Positions 1 through 12,954 are shown, numbered from the stretch's first letter. The stretch is 64,000 nucleotides of DNA from Isoetes taiwanensis (GCA_021234155.1 JAJEKV010000002.1:4413795-4477794); one strand, 5' to 3'. Made by a program: numbers and translations. Notes: generated by a model not told the origin, from the letters alone.

Positions 1-1397
1 AAAAAGTTGATATCTTCATGCAGAAATCATGGAAGACAGAACTCAAAATTGCATGCATTCATGTCTTTCTTTTCCTGATACCACTATCTAATTTGATCGC
101 GAACTCCCGATTCCTCTTGTCCTTTAACATCACTATGGTTATGGTGCATCGATTTCCAGCAAAAGCATGCAACCAACCAATTTCGGCCTGTGTATCTTAT
201 TTCTAATCTTGTTTGTCTGAAGAAACCGCAGATAAGATTTTTACAACTTATCTTCGAAGTTTTGCTTGGGAAGAAGCAAGCAACCACCGATAGTCTTGCA
301 AGGAAACCGAATAAACAATCGATCCTCCATGTATTTTCAGATTCTTGAAGGTCCAAGAACAAAGCATGTCACTTTTTCATAGGTATGGATATCAAGCTCT
401 CTTGCAAAATGAAAGCCGACAAAAACGGGTTTTAGATCTGAGAGAAAGAATATTTATACCTCAGAATATCACGCCTCATTTAATGGCTTTCTCACAGAGT
501 CAAATATCATTTACATGGCCTATCTAAGCTTCCGGTTTCCAAAGATTTGAGCACCAGCTAATTTGGGGCCCCCTCATATAGAATCCACCCCTCGCACAAA
601 CAATTTAAAAAGAATGACATGAAAAGAATGACATGTAACAACCGGGTCTTTCAAGCTTAAGTATTTGGGGCTAGGGAAAAACATGAAACATATCAACAAA
701 ACGGACCTTACATGTTTCAGAAAATGCGCAGGGCCACGTCTCTGTTTGTGAATGATCCCTCCCTGTAGATGGCCAAATCCATATAGATGGCCAAATCCAT
801 ACTGACAAATATCTTAAATCAAATCCATCTTTAGAATCCCTGCATCCAATGTTTCGAAGCACGATTTGCAAGAAAGAACGTGAGCATTAAACACCCATAA
901 TGGAAAAGGCTATACATTGCATGCATGCGAACAATCCAGCAACATGAGAAATTAAGGGATTCGAACCCCATCTTTCACAATTTGGCTACATTAAAATTAT
1001 TGGCTATACATTGCTAAAAATCAGAAGGCATATACTGGTCCAAAAACATGACAATTGAGAGATTTGAACCACGTCTTCCACATTCAGCTTCACTAAAATT
1101 GTTGGCATTGACAAAAGCCATGAACTCAAAATGAGCAGGATAAAAATTTGACGTCTCTAAACTTTGTTCAGCTAATATCTGTGGTGGAAATACCTTAATT
1201 GCACCAAACATGATGCTGCATATAATGAACCCATATCCCCATAGTAATCATATTCCAGTGACATTGTAATCCGAAACCAAATAAATGACTATCAATGATT
1301 TGATGGGATCTGCAAATCGAAAATGTAAGCATGAGCAAAGAAAATAAATGAGTCATGAGGCGCTGAAAATACTTTTAAGTAAATAGAAATGACTAAC
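1..1397. other. AT-rich non-coding stretch, probably intron or flank
   Basis: No ORF here resembles a known family. The 92-codon minus-strand ORF at 84-362 has no recognisable motif. The stretch contains two diverged copies of a tRNA-B-box-like segment, listed separately. Because a minus-strand exon candidate ends at 1398, this DNA could be an intron or the 3' flank of that gene. Confidence 0.4.
941..1105 (-). repeat. Two diverged copies of a tRNA-related (SINE-like) segment
   Basis: Copies at about 941-1002 and 1046-1105 share an order of words: ACATGA, then GGATTCGAACCCC or AGATTTGAACCAC, then a run ending TAAAATTRTTGGC. On the minus strand, GGTTCGAATCC matches a Pol III B-box. No cloverleaf can be folded around it, so a SINE remnant duplicated locally fits better than a tRNA gene. 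Confidence 0.35.
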
Positions 1398-3693
1398 CTT
1401 GTGCATCTTTGGAAGACGAGGGATTCGCAATTCTTTTGGGCAATCAAGAGATGATTCAACACACCTTATAGACTCGCTGGGGCGGTTAGACTAATGTCTT
1501 CCTTTTTCCACTTAATTTGCTCTTTGCAAGGCGAATCAAGTGAATGTAGACCTAAATAAGTAGCTTGCAAAACTTCCTTATGCGGAAACATTTATGCATG
1601 CAACTTCGGCGGATCGGTTATGATGCAATACAAAAGAAGCATGTGACAACTGCAAATAAAAATTCAAAGCCCAATTAACAGGTTACTTGCTGAACAAAAT
1701 CATTACATATGAAAGCTTTTCACGGTTTAATAACAGATTCTAGATACATGCTAGGCCATTTCCAGCTTTTAGACCTACTGGATCCATCCATAAACATATT
1801 TTATGTACATATATATGCACATTCAATTTGAAGAGGGCAATACTTTGACATAGTACTTGAACCGATGTTAGCAATAATATGACATAAAAGAGAGAAAAAA
1901 AACATGCTATCACCAGTGACATCCTATGGGGCACCTACTATAAGATATCAAGGGAATGAAAGAAAAAGAGAAATAGGATCATCAGAACAGACCATGAATT
2001 TTAATAAGTAGATAGCAAAAGCTCACCTGATGCGACTCAAAGGACATAATGCACAAACTGCAACTGGTAGGTGGGAAGATAGAGCAAGGGTTCGAAAAAT
2101 GATATAAGAGACCATTTTAAAGAGGAAGCCAGATAGGGCATGGATTAACCCCTGTAAAAAAACACCTGAGAGAGTAAGGATTTCTAAAACACACCACGAA
2201 AATGGCCCATTTAATTTATGAGACACATGCACTTTAAAAATTTGAATAATAAATTTATGGTAGGTTAGTGCATCCGTCAGTAAACGTAGCTACAGGCACT
2301 CACAAATGCCAAAGCTATTTGGTTGAGCCAATCTGTTGTCTCTTTCCTTGTCCTTTGTTAAGATCAAGGTCCATGATAAAATTCACATATTTCAGTTTTA
2401 TCTAAAACCCAGCTCTCTAAAACAATCTTGATACCCACCCTTGGCTGAGAATATAAGTGCCATTTCACCCAATTCTGTTTGCACATTCAGATTGCACTTG
2501 CAGCCATGAGAAATCAGAAGGTTTAAGGTTGAAATATAGCCTGCCTTTGCACTCATGTGGACTGCATAAAATGGCCATTTTTTGTTCGCATGCGATGATT
2601 AATATCCACTCCAGCGCTATAATGACTATTTGGACAGCAGCATCATTGCGGCAAAGGATTGCATGGCATAACAATGTTCTATTTCCAGGAGAAGGTCTGC
2701 TGCCGGACTGAAGAAGGCAAGCCGCAAGGGCCTCTATACAAAATTGGCCAGCATAATGAAAGAAGGGGAGATTTTTTTTTGGCAGATTGAACCATTTCGA
2801 CCACAACCACTCTAAAAAACCATTTCGACCCTAATCATTCCGACCTTAAAAACCATTATTAAAAAACCTGGAAGTTACGGACTTGTGGATTTACCTTTCA
2901 AAGCTGAAGCCCTGCCCTCAAATCTGGGCTCCAAGCTTTACCCTGATACCCAAGCTCTGCCTTGATACCTGTTAAGCAGAGTTAAAAATCTCGAGCAAAA
3001 GCCATTCTGCTTTTCAAGCAAATCTCCAAATGCATACCTGGAAGGATTGTTCCTGGACAATACCTCATGAGCCTGCTGAATGCTCTCACTATTGGGCTTT
3101 ACCTCATAAGAAAAGCTACCAATTCAGAAAGGAAAACAAAAATAAAATCTTACTCAAGAGGGAGAGATTCAGAAGCTTGCCCCTATATTTAACCTCGTAA
3201 GCTTAGCAAACACAATGGTAGAGGTAGTTCCTGGTTTGAGAGTAGCGTAGTAAATTCCACATTACCAAAATAATGATGTTTGTAGATCCTTAAATAAACG
3301 GTTGCTAGGGCTAACACAAATATGTGGTGACACTCCCATCCTTGGGTAGGATTTCGCAAGCAGATTTGAGGAGGTGCCTCCTCGAAATCACGTTAAAAAC
3401 TGTTATAATGTTATAATAGAGTCTCTAAGTCCTCGCCAGTGAAATTAATCATGAGCATCAACGCAAAGCAATCAAAATAAAATGGGAAAGGTTGGAGCAG
3501 CACTTACAGAGAGGCCTTGCACCTGCGAAGCCAAATAGGAGAAAATTAATTGCTCCAAGCTCCATGGCTCCACTGTTCTGCCCTGCGATTTAGAATTTAG
3601 ATTTAAAGACCAAAGCAAGTATTTATAGAAAGGTTACAGAATGAAAATTTACCTGATGCAACCAGTAGCCAGAAAGCTTTCTCTGCAAGAAGC
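1398..3693 (-). CDS. Candidate multi-exon host gene, product unrecognised
   Basis: Several minus-strand blocks have good splice borders and open frames. 3653-3693 and 3508-3582 join in frame through G|GT and an AG border to encode a hydrophobic piece containing AFWLLVASGQ, then MELGAINFLLFGFAG. 3038-3102 starts after a pyrimidine-rich AG and encodes VKPNSESIQQAHEVL. 2027-2151 follows TTTTTTACAG, ends at GTGAGC and encodes a hydrophobic block with FLFKMVSYIIF. 1398-1490 encodes 31 codons including CPKELRIPRLPK. Phases between some neighbours do not agree, so exons may be missing or bases lost. The hydrophobic blocks suggest a membrane protein. I do not recognise the family. The 5' end may lie near 4.1 kb. 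This is inference from splice signals and reading frame only. Confidence 0.35.
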
Positions 3694-5516
3694 CTGCACC
3701 AAAAAAACATCCAACACATAAGCATAGAAAGCATTGCCTTGGGAATAATTTAAAGGTTTTCACTTCAAGCCAGAGGCACAGAGCAGAGATATGAAGGTTT
3801 CTAGAAGCTAAAAATTACAGGGAAGTAGAGAAAAACCTTTCCGGATTAACGGAAACTGAAGGCAACCGACTAATTTCTTTGTGGAGATAACAGGAAAGCT
3901 TGTATCTCGATTTTTTTTTCTTCTGATATTTTCTGCAACGAAGTCTCCATGCAACTACGTTTGAAAATACGCTTGCCTGCCTGCTCCAGTTTCGCCATGT
4001 TTCCTATTAGTTTCGCAGTTTCCTGTTAGTTCTCGCCATGTTAAATTCTCCTGCTTCCTTTCTTATCTCTCTCCACAAACCCTAAAGAATCCCCTAAACC
4101 ACCGCTTTCGGCTGCCATCATCACAGCGACCTCCAACACCCAGCCGAGCCGTGAGAGAAACTTAAGTCTAGGGGAAAAAAACGTAAAAGCCAGAAAAAAA
4201 AATTGCTTCCAAAACTCACATACGTTTTTTGCTTCCAGTTGTAGCTCATATACGTTCCTATCTGGGCTCTAACAACTGCACGCAAGCAACAAAAGAAATC
4301 AGGTTAAGACCCTTTTGCAAATCACCGAAGGAAATGGGAACTCCAAATTTCTAATATGATTTTTTCTGGACCTAAAAATCAACACCAGATATTCATCTAC
4401 TTCTCAAATCTTGCACTAATACCTGATCCGGCATCTTGTAGACAGTCATTTTGTTTTGGAAAAGAAAACCTTGAAAAAGCAAGTCGTTTTGCAAAGAATC
4501 GAGGGAAAATGGGCAAATGGGCGCGTGAGATCAAAGGTGTTCTGATCGATTCCTCATTTGAAGCCGTGAAGGGATAACGAAAGGAATCATCGGCTAAAAA
4601 CCAAGACATCGCCGGATTCTTTGGATTGTTGTGCTCTCTGCTTTGGCAAACTCGCCCGCCATCTTTGCATTATAGGGGCACCACCACAACCAAGAGAGAT
4701 AAAGTTCTTTGCGGAAAAATGAAGAGAAAAAAAAATATGTTAGGAAGAAGAAGTTTTCTTGGGAAAAAGCGTTACATTCTTGGGAAAAAGCGTTACATCC
4801 CATACCGAAATGGCACACGGAAAGAGGAAAGAGAAAGGGCAAAAACTTTTTAAGTAAGTAGATTATGCCCTCCATCCATTGCCACATTGTGCCATCCATA
4901 ACCCTCCTTTCCATAACCAATGCTTATATTTCCATCACGTCCTACATTTCTATAACCTTTGTGTTCCATTTCCATTTCACTTCATTACCTATCATATTTA
5001 TTATATAATAACATATGTAATTATTGGCGGGAGGAATCTTTGGTCGCCAGAAAAGCTAGGGGCCTCGCTTCTCACACGACCGAATACGGAATAATCGACA
5101 AGTCAATCAGGTAAACCAGATAATGGATAAGGTTGAATCCAAAGACCAACACGTTTCTTGGTCTGCTACGGAGACATCTGTGCAATAGTTGGCAGCTTCG
5201 GAATGGGTTGTGACATGCATAAATAGCTTTCTTTAACTACCGGGTTGGATTCAAGGGCGAAGAAGGTATGTCTATTGTGGTTTCTCTTTCTGCAAGGTAT
5301 TCATACAGAAGACTTCTCATAAATTATTTCGATTCCGTAGTTTTCGATGTTTGAATCTGCTCTTCTACTCTTCTACTGCCCGGAATGCCCAACGAAATCG
5401 ACTGCTCCTGTGATCTAATCTCCTGAACTGATTCGGCTCCTCTTCTGGCCAGAATGATCTGATCCCAATGCCCCTCAATGCTTCCGTCCCTACGCTCCTC
5501 TTCGATCTTGTGGATT
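3694..5516. other. Possible 5' flank, then intergenic DNA
   Basis: No supported gene. On the minus strand around 3.9-4.15 kb there are short ATG-starting frames next to telo-box-like CCCTAAA text, which could be the 5' end of the gene at 1.4-3.7 kb. The rest is AT-rich, with several overlapping short ORFs on both strands at 4.36-5.09 kb and no recognisable domain. Confidence 0.3.
4756..4797. repeat. Exact 21-bp tandem duplication
   Basis: The 21-bp word starting TTCTTGGGAAAAAGC occurs twice back to back, at 4756-4776 and 4777-4797. It is a simple local duplication with no obvious function. Confidence 0.8.
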
Positions 5517-7168
5517 TGTGACGGTCCAGGGGAATATACGCCATAAATACGTATATTCCTGGATCCGTCACTATACAAGTCTATCTTCATAGCCTTGTAT
5601 ACCATAGATTGTGGCATTAGGGGGCATGGCCAAGTTATTCTCATAACTTAGCCAACCATAGGTTAGACCATTATCCACGTGGCCTTAACCTATTGGGGGC
5701 ACCCGCCACACAGGATTCACCCGATTGGTGCCACGTGGCATCCTAGGTGGACCTAACTTATATAGGCTGAAACCCTAACCCCTAGGCCTCTTTCCAGCCC
5801 CTAGCACCCGAGACTCACCTACTGCGTTCGAAACCCCGTTTTGAACATCGCTTGTTGTTGGCATAGGTCGGTGCGGCTGACCCGGCCAGGTAGACTTGTT
5901 CTTGGAGTAGGAGCGACATCGTGAGTGGGAAGACCATGGAGGCACACCGGATCCGGAGGGAGAGCGGGAGAGCGGTATGTAGGATAGTAGTTGTGATAGC
6001 TTATCTGGAATTAGCATTCCAGATATGCTAGTATCTTGTATCTAGAGTAGAGCCATCCTAGAACCCGTATTCAACATCTTGAACCCTAATCAATGAACCC
6101 TAACTATTAGTTAGATTGTATGATTAGGTTAAGATGTTCTTCTTATGATCATTCTTAGGATATGATGATTATGTGATGTTGGTTGATCATGTTTGCTCCT
6201 CTTGTATTGGGAAGGGGGGTAGAGACCTAGGGCCATATGTAGTATGCTCCTAGAGTAGATCCCTTGGTTCCTATTATATGCGGCCTGTGCATAGGAGCCC
6301 ACCAGGCTATCGAGGCTATGATATGACTCAGCACCACATAACGGGGCTAGAGGGAATGTGGAGGGAGGATCCCCTGCCGAAAGTGGGGGCTTCGGGGGAT
6401 CCCACAGTGGGCTAGGCTTATGGTCGGTCACTTCGTGTGGGCCGAGCATGGGTCCGACACCTCCTGGGGCAATGGTGTCGCCCTGCCTCTCGAGAGCTGC
6501 AAGTGTTGGCTTGGCTCTCGTTTTGGGGGGTTAAGTCGGATACGAATCGTGTGTCGCCACGATTCTCTAGCCGCCCACGGAACCTCTAGACCCTGGGAAG
6601 GGGAGATGCAACCCTTCCCGCCTCCATCGGACCCGGGGAGATGCAACCCGAGTAGTCCCGATGGGTGATGCCATGGGATTGCGTGATCCAGGAAGGCTAG
6701 AGTCATGCCGAGCCTGATTTAGCCCATCGCAAAGTATGCACGGGGAGGGGCGGATGGAGTGGTCAACCCTAGCCATTGTCTTATGCCAGCCCCTCGCCAT
6801 TGTTATGACTCGGTGCGCTCTATCTTGAGACCTATCCAGTCAGTCTACCTCCTTATGAGTCAGAGCCATGGGTAGGAGCTCTCATGTTTTATGGTTTATG
6901 ATTATCTTCTTTGCTCATGTGGATATGTGATGGACTACCCTTCGAGGTAGTATGTTGTATTGTTATTGCTAGTTCTGACGTTGTTTATGCTTCCGCTGTG
7001 ATAGGAGCCCATAGGGGAAGGGCGCGAAGACACCAGGTGTCCCCTTTTCCGCACTACTGAGTTCCATAGTGCGGGATAGACGGAGGGCCCCAGGCGTTGT
7101 TGAGCCGGACGGGGGATTTCCTGCCGAGTGTACGGCCGGGCGCCGTATGTCTAGCAGGGAGCGTCACA
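5517..7168 (+). repeat. 5' LTR of the chromovirus
   Basis: The LTR starts TGTGACGG and ends GCGTCACA, so TGTGACG/CGTCACA forms a terminal inverted repeat with TG...CA ends. A TATA-like TTATATAGG lies at about 5758-5766, followed by AAACCCTAA-type text. It is near-identical to 15099-16734. Differences are mostly 1-3 nt indels at C/G-rich triplets. Confidence 0.93.
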
Positions 7169-7169
7169 A

Positions 7170-7181
7170 TGGTATCAGAGC
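7170..7181 (+). other. Primer-binding site (initiator-Met tRNA)
   Basis: TGGTATCAGAGC begins two bases after the LTR end. It is the standard plant LTR-retrotransposon PBS, complementary to the 3' end of initiator-Met tRNA. It fixes the 5' LTR boundary and the plus orientation of the element. Confidence 0.93.
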
Positions 7182-8866
7182 AATGTTCTTGGTTGACCAA
7201 GAGCTAGCACTGACCATATCCCTGAATAGGTAGACTAACTGGCCTAGCTATGGAATGGAATGAGAATTCCAGTCTTGAACCGCGAAATATGGGAGAATTT
7301 TTTTCCCATTAGCAGGGTCATAATTAGATCAAGTATAGTCTAAGTGGTAGAAATAATATAGTCAAAAGAAACCTTCTAGTAAAATTGAGCTCAAGTTGTT
7401 CATGAACCGCACCTTTCTTAAAAAAAATTGAGCGAGAAATCACTCAAAAGAAAGCTTGAAAGAAAATGGCGTGAAATGACCACTACTTGGCCCAAAAAGG
7501 AATTAGGAAATTTTGAAAAATAGTTAAGTGATTAGGGGAAGTACCTTAATTATTAACCCATAGTTATAATAAATTTACTCTTAAGAAAAAGTAGCTAATA
7601 AACCTATAAAAGCGCCTCTACTCCCCTAGAAGTTCCCAATGAACCTCCCTTTAACCCTTGTGGGGCTTAATTAGAAGCTAATCTCTAAGCTGCCATAAGA
7701 GTGTCCACCGAATCGAGCAGTAGGCGATAGATCGACCCAAAGGAGCTGAAGATAGAGGCAAGATCGTCAAGAGGCCACCATCGTGGGAAGCTGTTGTTAG
7801 GAGGACCAAACAAGTAGCTAGGAAGGTTGGAGACTCCTGCCTTGCACGGAACGCTGAAGCACTCACGGTGGGCGGCGACAAGCAAATTCGTGGAGAGGCC
7901 CCGGCGACCTGTGCCGACGCACCTAACTTGGCCACTCGCTCTTTCTGGACTAATCGCTCCACTCCGTGAGAGAGCAACGGCGCAAATGAGCAACCCCAAA
8001 GAATGTGAAGAGCGTGTGTAAGGAACAAGTAGCAAGAGCAACATAGCAGGAGCAACACCAACACCAAGAAGAGTACCGAAAGCAACAAGCAAGTAGGAGC
8101 AACCCCACCCACGAATGTGAAGAGCAAGGGGAGCTGAAAGCAATCAATGCGAAGAAAAGGGAGGAAGAGACGAAAAAGCAAGGAGAGAACCACAACTAGA
8201 TCTAATCGGAGGAGGATGAGCCCGAGGAAGAAGGACCACAACAACAAGAGGAGGAGCAAGAGGCTAAAGAAGAGGAGGAGGAGGAGGTCAAGAACGACGC
8301 AGCCTTCACGCCGCAACAACCATATCCAATGCAACCAAGGAGGGCAACATCAGAGAAGCTACTTAAAGCTCAAGCAAGATATGGAGTAACGAGAAGAAGA
8401 AGGCAAAGATGCAAGAATTATCTCCGCCAATGGATCTAACAAGGTAGCCGACCAGGGTCGAAAAGCTAGCCTCCACCACCTCGACTCGATTCCCCGAAGA
8501 AGGTCCGCCATGGGCCAAATCCCCAAAGAAAGAGAGCCGCCGTAATATTCGACATTGCCAACAAGTAGAAAACCGATGATCCGTAAACTCTTTCGAAAGT
8601 GCCTACATCAAAGGTCTATTGAGGAGTTCAAGATGGGCCACCACTCACCGAACCACATCAACGATGGCTGGATTCGCCGTGAAGCGCCAAAGCCGAGGAG
8701 GTCAAGATCCGCACCATTCATGCCAAGAGGATGACCATTATGCTCAAGAGCATGAACCTAGCCGAGGATTAGAAAAGATGAAATTTAGGAACCTTTGAAT
8801 AAGATTTTGAACTTGTATATATTATATATATATGTTCCTAGTAATGGTTGTATGTATATATATGGA

Positions 8867-9047
8867 GTCAAAGTCAACTTCGGGTTGCATCAGCGAAAGG
8901 CCCTCAAGGTCGCGAACGAGGCCTCATTTCGCCGACGCGACCGGTTTGGAAAAAAAAAAGTCAAAGTCAAAGTCAACTCGGGTTGCATCGCGCGAAAGGC
9001 CTCGGCGTGAAGCGCAAAGCATAAGCCTCATTAAGCGACGCGACCGA
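8867..9047. repeat. Diverged tandem duplication, about 99 bp, with TTGAC-type words
   Basis: GTCAAAGTCAACT plus GGGTTGCATC, GCGAAAGGCC and GCGACGCGACCG recur in the same order from 8867 and from 8966. The second copy is preceded by an extra GTCAAA. The complementary strand therefore holds a cluster of TTGAC cores, the W-box core bound by plant WRKY factors; any regulatory role is inference. Confidence 0.6.
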
Positions 9048-9226
9048 TTTTAGCCCATTTTTGCCCAAATTGACCAATTTTCATCCAACAAACCGCCATG
9101 TAGCGTTTCTTGCTTTGTTTTGCTTAGATTTGCACTTCATGATAGCTCATTTAGACAACCATGGCCATAGATTCAAGTCCGCCCCATCAAGAACCTTTTG
9201 TGAATGGAACCGAGGTACCCCTAGTC

Positions 9227-9233
9227 TATAAAA
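9227..9233 (+). promoter_or_regulatory. TATA-box-like site inside the chromovirus
   Basis: TATAAAA lies in CTATAAAAGGGCCC, 108 bp before an ATG that opens a 51-codon frame. The spacing and the pyrimidine-rich stretch after the TATA resemble a plant promoter with a 5' leader. It may belong to a nested element or to a solo LTR. Confidence 0.4.
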
Positions 9234-9340
9234 GGGCCCTCATTTGTCATTTTCTCCCCATCGATTGTTTACTCCTTTGGCGATTTCTAGCCCTTTTGCT
9301 TAATCCCCAAAGCCATTTTTCATAGCTATCTCTACGCTCA

Positions 9341-9496
9341 ATGGCACCATCAAGCTTTGTTAGATGGTACAGTGAGGCCAATCACATCCGTGATTTCCGC
9401 CGAAAGCAAGACTTCCATGTCTTTGATCATCTCTTTGATCTCCATGCCATTTTGACTAGAACTCCCTATTACACCGGGCATCATTTGCCAATATGA
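9341..9496 (+). CDS. Short ORF behind the internal TATA box, unrecognised
   Basis: A 51-codon ORF starting MAPSSFVRWYSEANHIRDF and ending GHHLPI-stop. It is preceded by a good TATA box and a C/T-rich leader. The frame appears to resume after the stop for some 30 codons, so it may be the start of a longer decayed protein. I do not recognise it. It could be the first exon of a nested element's Gag or chance reading. Confidence 0.25.
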   Translation: MAPSSFVRWYSEANHIRDFRRKQDFHVFDHLFDLHAILTRTPYYTGHHLPI

Positions 9497-12334
9497 CCAA
9501 GAGTTAGAACCAAGATCCTTAAGCTAGATAGAGGCTTACATCCGCAATCATCAGCCTTAGTTGTCGCTCTCTTGTCTTGCTAAGTGTCTTCTTGTCTACA
9601 TATAGGTAGTATAATTAAACCTTTTCTTAGAAACCCAGCTAGTTGCCAAGGCCTTAGGAATTGCTGTCACACGTTGATATGATACACCAACACACGTCAT
9701 AGGTGCACTATCATCAAGTGTTTTCAGCCATGCCCTTGTATCATAGATAATTGTCTAGGAAGTAATTCTATTTAAGTAATTCAATCTAGCACACCAAGTA
9801 CACCCAGTGAATGAGTCTCCTTCTACCACCCCATAACAGTATATAAGTACCTTTCTCAGTGCCTAGTAAAGTGCCAAGTGGGGCAATTGAGGGAGAGTGG
9901 ATAAAGGCATAAAAATAGGGTTTGTAGAGTTAGTAGATATAAGAAATTGTTCTTGTGGTAGTATTAGTTACCTTGTGCTTAGGGCAGTAAAATAGGTCAG
10001 GAGAACCTTCGCTACGTGATCCTCGAGCCTCGACAAAGTGGAGCCACTCGACAACATCAACGAATCGAAAGCAGAGGGCAACCTTATGGAGGAAGCTTCA
10101 GCAAATCAAAGGCCAAGATGGTGTACAGGGAAGCCCGAACACAAATAATAAAGAGGAGGCCAAAGGAAGGACGATTGCGACATCAAGATTAGACACAAGA
10201 CTGCCAAGAGGGCTATGCAACAGTCAATGGGCATCATGGCACTTACAAAATTGCTCACATTAGGGGAAGGGTATCTCCTAGTCAAGGATACTCCAAGTGC
10301 CATATTGCCTCGAGGAATGACCCCACATCGATGACTAATGTCACAGCTACGCCACCAACAAGTAGACTTCATCGACTTATGATATCAAGAGCCCCTAAAG
10401 AATGAGACCGACAAACCTCCCTGAAGGGAAATTATCATAGGTACCCAGGCCATAGTAGTATCAGATTTGGACTTCAAGCAAACATGCTTGACTAAGGAGG
10501 TACTACAAACCAGCAAAGGTGGGCTTCTCAGGAATAGGAATATGGCAAACTGCAACAAACTTCTTCCTCATCAGCCCCGATACTTCAGAGCAGCTGCATC
10601 AACCTTGACAGCGCCATCTCAAGATCACGACAATCTTCTGCCGTAGAGATGGAGGTCAAACACCATCAAAAAGAGGCATCATGAGGGACCAAATACCAGA
10701 ATTATTAATTGATCAGTCAAGATTAGTCCTTGCAGATAGATGCACACAAACTCCTCTCAGCAAGAGAAGTTGCACAGTTAGAAGTGGTAAAGTACTCAAC
10801 ATTGTCATCAGTCTTATAACAGCAGCATGTCGCCGCCAAAATGAAGAATCAAATCAACAAGCTCAACACAACAATATCAATTCAAGAGTTAGAAGAATCA
10901 TCCTCGAATCTAATAACCTTCGAGGCAGATGAGTTAAACACGAAAGATTCTACGCAATGGTGAACATGACCTTCAAGCCTTTGGGATGCAACACCGAACC
11001 TTAGGTCGCCACTACATCAGCAAGTCCACTAAGAGGGATAACGTTAATAAAGATAGTCAACATCAACATTAAGGACGATCAGAGTCAGAATATGTTCGAC
11101 AAAAGAAAGCAGGGCACTTGAATGATCATGCAACAACTCCAAGGATACTAGATTCTTTCAACAAATTATGGATCATCGCCTTGCTACTCCAGCGACTAAC
11201 GACTACACCAGCTTTGAGCAAGCTAGAGGACCTATCAGATAGTTGAGTCTCTTAGAATTATGGGTGATAGCATCCATGATGGGATTGGGACGAAATTTCG
11301 AGTAGATTTTGTCTTTTCTTTTAGAAAGAGGGACCCAAGAATTGAGCAAGCTTCAAGGATTGGGAAGAAAGGTATGGAGTACAATAATTGTATACATTGC
11401 TGGCAGATATCCAACATATTGGAACCTCTTCGTGAGCTTGATCACCTCGCTAAGAAGGATTCAATAGAAGGATAACCGTCGACCATGTATATGACGAGTA
11501 CTTCAAGAAAGATAAGAAATAATCCGACCAAATGAAGGGAAGCAATCTAATAAGTCCGGCCAACTTCTTAGATGGCATCAACTCAAAGGTGGGACTATTT
11601 CAAGAGGGCAATAATTAAGAAAGGGTAGATCCTAGAGTATAGATTAGATCTAAAACAAGAATAATTATCTAATCATATAGTTTTCTATGTGTGCCCAAAA
11701 GTAATGTCATGCCGACTAACTTGTGGCCATAGGATTTATGTAAGTAGTCTTTAACTTGTAATTTTGCACCTCCTAGATGACGGACATCTTTAAGAGCAAG
11801 GCTCTTAAGTCTAAATCTAGGCCAGTAATTAAGCCAAGGCCAAGTAAGTAGCAGCACCAACGGAACAAGAGTCAAGTTCGACATCAACCTAGAACGAAGC
11901 AAAGTAAAGCATCGGCACCAACTTATGTACATTGGCAATTATGACCTCACAATAAGCATGCAATATTAAAGCTGGCTAAAGCAATAATTGATTATTATAA
12001 GCAAGAGATACTTATCCCAGCACCAAAGGGCAAGTACCTTATAATTAAGTTAAGGAAGTAATTCCAAGCATGCAATGCATGTCAGTAAAGCAATTACTTA
12101 AGTACATCATGAGGAATGAGGTCGTACATAAGCTACAGGTTGTCGACCCCGACCGCAATAGTAAGAAGGAAGATGCTACTTCGAAACAGTGCCTCGGCCA
12201 ATTTCTAAGTTAATCAAGAAGTCCCATGATATACCTCCAGATGAAATTTGAGAGCTTTTGCTCTATAGAAGCATAGAATCTGAAATCACTCTTTTGCGGG
12301 GAGGCGAGAGCTCAACAAGGCTCTTTATAGAATC

Positions 12335-12850
12335 GGCACTTCCGAAAGCTAGCGAGCTCAAGAAGCGGTTGTAGGAGTTGATCGACTTGGGGATCCTTTC
12401 GCCAAGAGGGAAGTCTAAAGGTGTATATCAACCATGGGCAGCTCAACAAGCAACGACATAATGGATCAGCCCCAAGAAGCGGGGATTCTTCTACAAAATC
12501 GACTTAAGCTCGGGCAATCAAAGCAAATAAGGATGAAGGGGAAGATAATTATAAGACTCCTTCAGAACTTGGTATGGGCACTATCACTTCACAGTAATGC
12601 CCTTGAGTCTATGGAATGCTCCACCAACTTGTATGCATTTGAGGACGACATCTTCGAAGATTCCTTGGATGACTTCTTCATCAATTCTCTTCGACGACAC
12701 ATCGTGATCTACAAAGAAATCAATGGAAGAGCATGCAGCCGTGGAGATGTTAAGACGTCGCCACTCATTGGCAAGCTTTTGAAGCAGCAATTTGCAATGC
12801 CATCTCCACTTCGCAGTTTTAATTCGGCAAGAAGATAGAAGAAGCCATCT
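12335..12850 (+). pseudogene. Ty3/gypsy reverse transcriptase, broken
   Basis: Successive frames match the Ty3 RT order. First comes SELKKRL-stop-ELIDLGILSP (fingers) at about 12340-12410. FYKIDLSSG follows at about 12490, corresponding to the usual KIDLRSGYHQI. Then YGHYHFTVMP with NAPPT at about 12575-12630 (usual YGHYEFLVMPFGLTNAP). The catalytic FDD lies near 12690 in another frame (usual YLDDIL), followed by KSMEEHAA. At least three frame changes and several stops occur. The thumb and the following RNase H are absent, so the enzyme is dead as read. Confidence 0.85.
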
Positions 12851-12954
12851 TCCCCAACATGGAGTTCAAGCACATAATGGGCTAGTCTTTGCAAGAGTGC
12901 AAGGACGGATTAAGAAAGAGAAACCTTCAAATATTTTAAAAAGGAAGGTAATCT

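Larger units (their letters stand above)
7182..12334 (+). other. Chromovirus interior upstream of RT (gag/protease expected, not recognised)
   Basis: I cannot find a convincing Gag capsid, zinc knuckle or aspartic protease motif in any frame. At about 8.13-8.40 kb one plus frame is very acidic (runs of E, with QQQ), and another frame of the same purine-rich DNA is very basic. The acidic frame could be an N-terminal Gag leader. Small ORFs at 10681-10932 and 11260-11475 have no family signature. The excess length and an internal promoter-like site near 9.2 kb suggest nested foreign DNA. The 218-codon leucine-rich ORF antisense at 7678-8334 looks like a composition artefact. Confidence 0.4.

Noticed and set aside
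941-1105. Possible tRNA genes with GGTTCGAATCC B-box
   Set aside because: No acceptor, D or anticodon stems can be formed around the B-box words.
7678-8334. 218-codon minus ORF rich in leucine
   Set aside because: It is antisense to purine-rich GAG/AAG repeats of the chromovirus interior; composition alone explains the open frame.
8147-8389. Plus ORF rich in Arg/Lys
   Set aside because: Frame artefact of a purine-rich stretch; another frame of the same DNA is acidic and equally open.
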